Positions 45,701-54,700 of a DNA stretch of 64,000 nt are shown piece after piece. The notes under the pieces were generated by a model. The model made no database searches. It saw only the letters and a list, made by a program, of their open reading frames with translations, and was not told the DNA's origin. The stretch's first letter is position 1; each line of letters begins with the position of its first letter. The translations under genes were made by a program, and so were the position numbers. The DNA is from Forficula auricularia (Eukaryota; Arthropoda; Insecta; Dermaptera; Forficulidae), in the NCBI GenBank assembly GCA_024734495.1, contig JALMQS010000085.1, forward strand, positions 25,498,920-25,562,919, given 5' to 3'.

Positions 45701-48700
45701 ACAAATTATTGCCTATTTTTGGCACTAGATCTATTTTATATTTGGAGAACAACAACTTTAGCTTATGATACGCGGGTGTGAAAGTCATAACCTGTAGCCT
45801 CCCTGGTTGAGAATTGTCAATTTTAGCTTCATTAACCACAGGTACTGATCTTGTTATCTTATTCAAGGTCTCGTGTATCGTCCTGCTTATCAATGATGGG
45901 GGGTAATTATTACAACTGGCAATTTTTTTAAATCTGACTATATTTTCTTTCCAAAATGATTTATTGCTTAATTTTAGCATTCTCCATAATAAACCTCTAA
46001 TTACGTTGATCTTATGAGTGGGGGGACTATTTGAATTGAAGTTTAGTATTACACCACTCGCATAAGGTTTTTTGTACCAGTTTATAAGTAAATTGTTATT
46101 GTTGTTAATTAGCTCCATATCAAGAAACGGTAGCTTACCATCGACCTCGACCTCATATGTGAACTTAATGTCTTTATTATAATTATCAATTTCACTTAGG
46201 AATTTTTTAATGTTATCTTCGTTGATGGCTGTTATGGCGTCATCAACATATTGATAGAAAAATTGAGGCCGAAGTCGGGCTATCACCGTCTCATGAAAAT
46301 CATACATAACCAGGTTAGCTAATGCTGGAGCCATGCTAATGCCCATACCCAATCCTTTTATTTGTTTGTAATATCTATCCCTATATCTAAAACAACTATT
46401 ATTTAGGCAGAACTCTGTGATTTTTATGAATTCCTCTAGACTTAATGGAGTTAAGTCAACTACCACAAGCCAATATTTCTTAATCAACTGTAATGTCAAC
46501 TCTGTTGGTATCGAACCGAAAAGCGATACGACATCAAATGAGACTAATATCGTACCACTCTCCAGCTCTATATCTTTAAGTAAGCTATAAGCATGAAACG
46601 AGTCTTTTATGTTTCTATTATTTTGTTTGCTCATATTTGAAATGATAATCGACAAGTATTTCATGCAGTTATATAAGGGGCCATTAATAGTTGAGTTTAT
46701 TAATCTTAAGGGTACATTTTCTTTATGTATTTTTGGTACACCATATATGCGAGGGGTGACTGGATTTTTTGTGATCAACGTATCCATGAGGTCATTTTTA
46801 TTATTATTTTTAGATATGCCCTTTAACAATCTATTCAACCCGTTTGTTATTTTTGTTGTTGGATCTGCCTTCAATATTTCATAATTACGCGTGTCATTTA
46901 ACATAATTTCCATTTTACTTTCATATTCCATCCTCTCCATTATTACAGTTACATTTCCCTTGTCTGACTTGGTTACCACCACTCTTGACCGATTGGAATT
47001 ATACCACATTAAACACATCCTAATCTGTTTATATATGATTTTATCTTTTTGTAAGGTCGGGCTGTTATAATTAAAATAGTTTTTATAGTTTATTAGTATA
47101 TTACAAATTAACGACCTTATATTATTCACATTTTCACCAATCAACTCTTTGTTATTAGTTATAATATACTCACAATCAGAAAGAACATTTATGGTAATTC
47201 CCGGGTCATATTTAGTAGTTGGTATTACAAATTTTGGTCCAAATTTTAAAACATTATGTACATTATCAGGAATTTCAACTGTCGATAGGTTCAGTACTCC
47301 CTCACTCAACTGATCATTTTCAACACCAATCAAGCCCTTTTCATTTTTCAATTTACTCAACTTAATCTCTAAGTATTTTCGGTTCTTTACAATATCATAG
47401 TTAAATTTTTTACAATTTAAATTATAAACACAAATAAATTTCAATTCCACTCCTAGTTGTATCAACTTATCCCTTAATGAATTATAATTCAATGTAAGTT
47501 TATGCACCGTTGTATATGTTAATTAGTTGGTTAAATTTAAACCAGCTCTGGTGCTTGACCATTTTTCGATTTTTAAATTTCATTGGACTTTGTTATAAGG
47601 AGATGTAAATAATTGTATATTCGTATGTTGTCTCATTTTAAATTTGTATATATATGTATGTGTGTGTTGTGTGATCGAGCTTTTTATCAATGTTCTGTAC
47701 AAACTGATGGAGTCGGCACATTGGTGGGGGAGAGGGTGAGTACTTTTTTTGACACCTGTAATTATAACAACTCACTGACTTGCCTATTGTGTGGTCCCAC
47801 AGTTTCCACTGAGGAAGAGATGCTGAGAACGCTCTCGAAATATTTGGAATAACCATCTGAAAAACAAAATAAATTACTGGAAAGAAGCAAATTCAGTTTA
47901 TTTATCCTGACAATAAAAAATCATTTTTTCATTAAAACAGCATCTCGTGGATATAAAATTTCTTTATCTAATCTTCTGAATTTTCCACCACCTTTGTTGT
48001 CCATGACAAATAATTTATAATCAATGGCAATGGAATGACAATTCCTTTGATTTAATTGAAAAGTTTTTGTTTTGCCGAGTAGCAAAGTTGTTGAATCACA
48101 AAGAGAAACAAAAAGGTTGTCTTCTGCTTGATCCAAATAAACATACACACCTATATATCGAAATGATATATCTGTATATAATATGTAACTTTTATTTTTA
48201 TTTATTATTATTTTTTTGAGGGTGGTTAATTTACCCTACAAATTTCACCCGTTCATTTTAGAAGATAAGGGTAGTAAAGTTGTCTTGATTAATTTTCCCC
48301 TTGATTAATTCCCCAAACCCTACAAAATTGCCAAATGTTAGTATTCTTGAGTCATTACATATTTAAAAATGAAAATTTACCCTACCTTTTAGGGGTTGAA
48401 AGAGAGTAAGTCTAGGTTTTACGATTTTTCCTTTATTAGCACACCAAACTCTACCATTATGCCAAATTTTAGCATCCTAGAGTCATTTCATAAATTATAT
48501 TAGATGAAAATTTATTCTACAGGATCTTTATCCCTTCATTTTAGGGGTTGAAAGATAGAAAGTTTAGGTTTTTGGAATTTTTCCTTTATCTGTGTCCCAA
48601 ACTCTAGTACGAAATTTCATGATGCTGGAATGATTTGAAGTACCCTATAGGTTTTTATGACTTGTCAATCAGTGTGTCAGTCAGTGCCAAAATTAGCTAT

Positions 48701-51700
48701 TTTCTCAGGCACATATCTCAGAACTCAGAATCTATTTATGCTATATTATTAAAATTTTGTACTCTTTACATGAGCGATTACATAATTATATCTAAATAAT
48801 TTCAGCTCTGTATCTCAAACGAGCTCTGAGCTGCCGGGGGGTCGAAATTGGCTCGAAATGGTTCGGGTAAATAGCGTACAGCGTGTACGGCCAATGCTCG
48901 AACTTTCCCTGCACACGCTGTACTCTATGATTTATTTTATAAATTTCTCGAAAGCAAATACCTTTTGTAGTGCCTTGAGAAGGTCAGTAACTTTATCTTC
49001 ACATTCAAGAGGCATCGGATGCACAAACATACTTCCATCTGGGTGAAGAATTTCCAGTCCATGGTTTCCGGCATAAGTAATTCCTTCGATTCCAACCTGA
49101 CATTATGATCATATAGAAAAAAATAAGGTGTTAAGTGCTTATGTTTTTATATAAATAAATTTAAATTAAATTAACAAATATTTATCTAGAAAAACTTACC
49201 ATCTTCTTAACGCTGCTAACACTTCTTCCAGAGATAATTGCAATGTAAACATCCGCCATATTACTAAGGCGTTCAAGAACTTTCTTGGTCTCTGGAGGAA
49301 GAATTGCCAAATCGGGGTGCGCAGCAATCGGGGCAAGAGTACCATCATAATCAAGCAATAGAGCCAATTTGTGTTCATCTCCAATATATCTGAAATTAAA
49401 TTCCAATTTAAAAAATATCAATTATTTGATGTTTGTAAATAATAATTAGAGAAAAAGTGAAACTTTTCAAGACTCGCTAAGCTGCTTGCAAGTTTCTGTG
49501 AATTAATAATTTTTAAAATATCTAAATATGATATTCATTTTGACTTAATATCTTTTTATTTAGAGACCTCAAGGCTGTTGCTAGAATAATAGCAATTAAG
49601 AAATTATCTCTATTAGTCCGAAACAGGTCTGGACTTGTATTTAGCATTCTTGCAATGCCGTAGCTCTAAAGGATGAGAGACCATTCTATCCGTGATTTTC
49701 CCTTCCTTTTTTAGTCATTACCCTAGATTAGATTCTAATGAAAAAATCCTCCTTTTTTAGGAATAGGTGTGACTCTGGCTATTTTCCAGCTTTTGGGGAA
49801 TATGCCCGATTCGTAAGAGAGTTGGAATAGCTTGGATAAAATAGAGGCAAGTTCAGGGGCGCATTTTTTAATGAGAATTAATTAGTAGAGATTGTGGTGT
49901 TGGTGCAAGGTGAAACATCTTTAATAAATGTTTTTTTTATGATAATGATGAGAGAAGGAGTTACACCAAAAAAGGTGCAACCCCTAAAGGCCTGGGTTGG
50001 CCCCTCCATCGTGAAAAGAAGAAGAAAGAATTTTATGGGTTGGGCGGGGGTCGAAGGTATCTGTGGATACGGGTCTTAAAGAGCTGAAGGTTATAAGTCG
50101 CGGGAAAGATGGTGGCAGGGAGCGAGTTCCAGTCTCTGGAGGTCAAAGGGATAAAAGAGTTGGCGAAAGCGCTTGTTCGACTTTTATCCAATTTGACAGC
50201 GAAGGGGTGCTGAGCGTTAGAAAACCGCGTGTTTCTCGTAAAGAGGGCATTAGGGGGGATAATTGATTTCAGCTCGACTGAACAGACACCGTGATAGTAT
50301 CTGTAGTACAGGGAAAGGGCAGAAACGGTTCTTCGGTGAGCCAGGGAGTCGAGTGAGTTGGTTAGAGCCGGTTCTCCTATTAGTTTAATTGCTCGCTTCT
50401 GAATTGCATCCAGTGTAGCAAGAGAATGCTTGGAGGCACCCCTCCACAGATGAGAGCCATATTCGAGACAGGGATGAATTTGAGCCTTATACAGTATAAG
50501 AAGTTGACTGGGAGTATAACAGCGTCTAGACCTAAATAGGAGACCAAGCTTGCGCGCTGCAGCTTTAGCAGTGGTTGAGATATGGTCATTCCATGAAAGG
50601 TCAGACCCTAGAGTTACGCCTAGCATTGAAATTTTATCCTTGAATTCTAGTGAGTTCGAGTTGAATGATATGTTTGGGAGGTTTCTGTCGACGCGCCTAG
50701 AAATAAGGCAACACTGAGTTTTCCCTGCATTGAAGTTAACTAAGTTTTGGGATCCCCAGTTTTTAAGTTTGCATAAGTCTAAATTAATTGAAGAGGCAAT
50801 GTCTGCACGGTTTTTATGCGATGCAGGGGCGTTATGTAGGGTGCTGTCATCTGCGTAACAATGTACCGGATTGGAGGGCAAGTTTTGAGGGTCGTTGATA
50901 TAGATAAGAAAAAGCGTAGGGGAGATAACCGATCCCTGAGGAACTCCAGCGTTGGTGTGGAAGGGGGAAGATGATATTCCATCGATGACAACCTTAATAC
51001 TACGGTCTGAAAGAAAACTTTCGAGCAACTTACAGAGTTTCGGTGCAAGGCCGAAGGAGGTCAATTTGGCAAGAAGATTTTTGTGCCAGACCATATCGAA
51101 GGCTTTTGAAATGTCTAAAGCTACCGCGAGGGTCTCATTCCCGGCCTCCAAGGTTTTGTTCCAGATATGAGTTACACATGATAGGATGTCACCAGTCGAC
51201 CGGGATTGCCTGAAGCCGTATTGCCTATCGTGGATAAATTTATTTGACTCTAAGTGTCGTAGAACTTGCTCGTTGATGGCCTTTTCCATGATTTTGGATA
51301 AGACAGAAGTGATTGCTATGGGTGGATAGTTTTTTATGTTGGAAGAATCGCCTTTTTTCTTAATTGGTTGGATTCTGGCTAGTTTCCAGGCTTCCGGAAA
51401 TATTCCAGAGTTATAGGAGAGATTGTATAATTTGGATAGTATAGGAGCAAGTTCAGGGGCACATTTTTTAATGAGAATGGCAGGGATATCGTCGGGGCCA
51501 GCAGAACACTTGTTCTTTAGATTCCGGATGATCTTTAGAATTGCTGGTATCCTGAAAACAGTATCTGACATTATATTAGTACTGGGGGGTATGTGGGTGG
51601 TTCAAGCCCTTTGTCGTCCAGGTTTGAGTTGGACGCGAAATATGAGGCAAAAGCTTCGGCTTTGTCGGTGGCGTCAATGGCTATCGAGTTGTCGGAGAGA

Positions 51701-54700
51701 TTGAGAGGTGGAAATGATGAGTTTGTAAAATTTCTTTTTACATACTTATCAAGGGACCAGAATTGGTTTGAACTGCTGGGGCAAGCTGCTAGCCTGTCAG
51801 CTTTTTCTGAATGAAGGACTTCATCGCATTATCGATTGTTTTTTTACAGTGGGCGCGGGCTTTTGTGAGGAGAGCGCGATTATCCTCTGATGGTGTCGAA
51901 GACCAATTATAGAAAGCATGATTTTTTTGTTTGACTGCTTCGGAGCAAGACTTATTGAACCAGGGCTTGGAGTCCTGTTTTCCAAATACCCGTTTGAAAG
52001 GGACATATAACTCAATGCCCATTTGAATCATTTCAGAGAATGCAGAGGCACATTCGGTGGCATTTTTGTTTCTGAAGCAGTAATCATTCCATGGGAAAGA
52101 GCTGAAGAAGTTACGCATTTCATCCCAGTTGGCTTTAAGAAAAAGCCTTATTTCTCTGGGCTTTGGGCAGGGTAGAGCGGGTTTTACTAAGTTGATATGT
52201 GATTTTATTTTAATTAAGTTGTGGTCTGAGTTACCTAGAGGTGCAGAGATACTAAAAGAGAATTGAGAAGGGGCAGATGACAGAAAGAGGTCGAGGAGAT
52301 ATGGGGTGTCGTTTGTGTTGTCCGGAATCCTAGTGGGGCGATCTATAATTTGGGTTAAGTCATATGAAGTTGCAAATATGTGAGCAGCGTTGCCTTCAGA
52401 GGTGTTGGATCTGGAGAATGTCAACCAGTCCTTATTGTATACATTAAAGTCACCTAGGAAAGAGACTTCAGAATTTGGAAAACGTGAAAGAATTACATTC
52501 ACACAATTGCCGAGATAATCGAAAAATTCTTTAAATTTTTTATCATTAGGAGATCTATAGATTGTACAGAGAATTCTACTTGAGGTCTTAGTATTTTTTA
52601 AGCCATAATGCGTCGTAAGCTTTTTTTTCTAAAAATCCAAGTAGTTCGCAGGGGATGTTATCGCGAACGTAGCAACAGACGCCGTTATACCGGCGGAATT
52701 TGGGGTGTAGAATATATTTTCCGAATTTGAGATCTGGAGTATCGGATTTGTTTGTGTCAATTTGGATTTCACTGAGGGCCAAAATGGAGGGTCTTTCGTC
52801 TTCGAGATGCTGGAAAACGGAAGTTTTTATTGCTAAAGAGACCGCGAATATTGGAATAGTGGATGCTCAATGTAGACATGAGGTAAAATGAGCAGAGGGT
52901 GTAAATTATTGAATAGAAAGAGAGAAAGAAATCTGAATCACAAGTCTGATCTCACAAAGATAGATGAAATCTAGTTTACTGAGTTTTAATAACTTGAGCA
53001 GTGGTGTTTCGCCGGGCGATAGTTAGCTTAAAATTATCTACCACTTAATTATTTGGGTTGTACCTGTAGGCGAAGAAATGATATATTATATACTTAATTA
53101 CTACTTAGGCTTAATAAAAAAAAGGAATTAAAATATAAATAAGTATATTAATAATAGTTCGTAAGAAAAATAAAGAAAAAAGAAAAAGTTATAATTTAGA
53201 AAATAATTAAACGTAAAAAGGAAACAACATGCAATAATGAATAATTTAATAATGTGACCTAGTATCCTTAACTCATAGTAAATTTTAATAATGAGAATTG
53301 GTGGGATGTCATCCGGGCCAGCGGCGGAGTTGGAATTTAATTTATTAATGGCTTTTATGATTATTTGGGGGCTGAAAATTATTTTGCCGATGAGGTTGGT
53401 TTGGGGGGCATAAGTGGGCGGGTTAAGCCCTTTGTCATCTAAAGTGGAGTTAGTTGGGAAATAGGAGGCTAGTGATTCACCTTTTTCAGTGGGGGTTGTG
53501 GCTACTGAACCATTTGTGTGAAAGAGGGGCGGAAGTGAGGGAGACGCGAAATTTCTATTTATTGCCTTGTGTAAAGAGAAAAAGGTCCGTTTTCCATTGG
53601 GGCAAGATGCGAGACGGTCAGCTATCCTCTGATCGAATGATTTTTGCCTCAGAGATGATTTTTTTGCATGAGCTTCGCGATTTGGTAAATGCAATTCGGT
53701 CACATTCTAGACGTGAAAGTTGCCATTTCTGAAAAGATTTGTTTTTTTCATGGACGGAATCTGCGCATTGTTTACCAAACCGGGGCTTAGATATCCTTGT
53801 TTTCTTTAATCGATTTTGAGGGGACATAGATTTCTAGGCCTGTTTGAATTGCCTCGTTAAAGGGCGTCTATCTATGATTGGATAAGCCCAAGGGGTGATC
53901 CGCGATTGGAAGTAGGTATACACCTCTTTGGAAGTATTTTGGAATTACTTGGAAATATTTGGAAGTACTTGGAAATATTTGGAATTACTTGGAAATATTT
54001 GGAATTACTTGGAAATATTTGGAAGTACTTGGAAATATTTGGAAGTACTTGGAAATATTTTGAAGTACAAGTGTAATTAGGTGTACAGGATATTATGTCG
54101 CGGTTCACCCGTCGGATAAGCCTAGAACAGCAGAGGTTCTTAACCTTTTTAATATATTAATCAAAAATTAAATTACCACAAACAAAAGTATTTGTGTTCT
54201 TTATAATTTTTTAATACACTTTTCATTTGACCCTGTGTATATACTTGCGGACTTAAATCGAGAGAGCGAACTCAGTTTAAACGATTTAATTAAAACACAG
54301 ATCCATGTTGAACAATTTAATGAAAAAACATTAGGAATGATGACTCTGTAAAATATTTAATAAAATCTGATGAAATAAATAAATAAATCCTACTTAGCCA
54401 GATATTCATCAAAGTCATCGAGCGTGACTGGCTGCATGGTTGTGCTCAAAACATCTTCTCCCTCTTCTTCAATTAAAGATCCCATTGCTTTAAGAAACGA
54501 TTTCAACCAGCTGTTGACATCCTGGATTTTCTCTCGATGCCGAAGACAATTCATTCTCATAACTCGTTCGTCTTCGGGCATAGTCAATGCTCTGATTCAA
54601 AAAGAAATAATAATTATTTATTAGAATATGAATGAAATAGTTAAAAAATATTTAAAAAACTTGTCAATTTATTTTCATTACTATTGAACTTATTAATAAT

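Larger units (their letters stand above)
49880..53288 (-). mobile_element. Jockey-like LINE inserted in an older LINE
   Basis: Exact 11-bp target duplications TAATGAGAATT lie at 49869-49879 and 53289-53299. The 3' UTR (50030-49935) holds the block shared with the SINE at 16522. About 50 bases separate an A-run from the target copy, perhaps a short transduced tail. The element has an endonuclease and an RT region but no recognisable ORF1; 52900-53288 is AT-rich 5' sequence. It lies in a TPS intron on the same strand. Confidence 0.85.
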
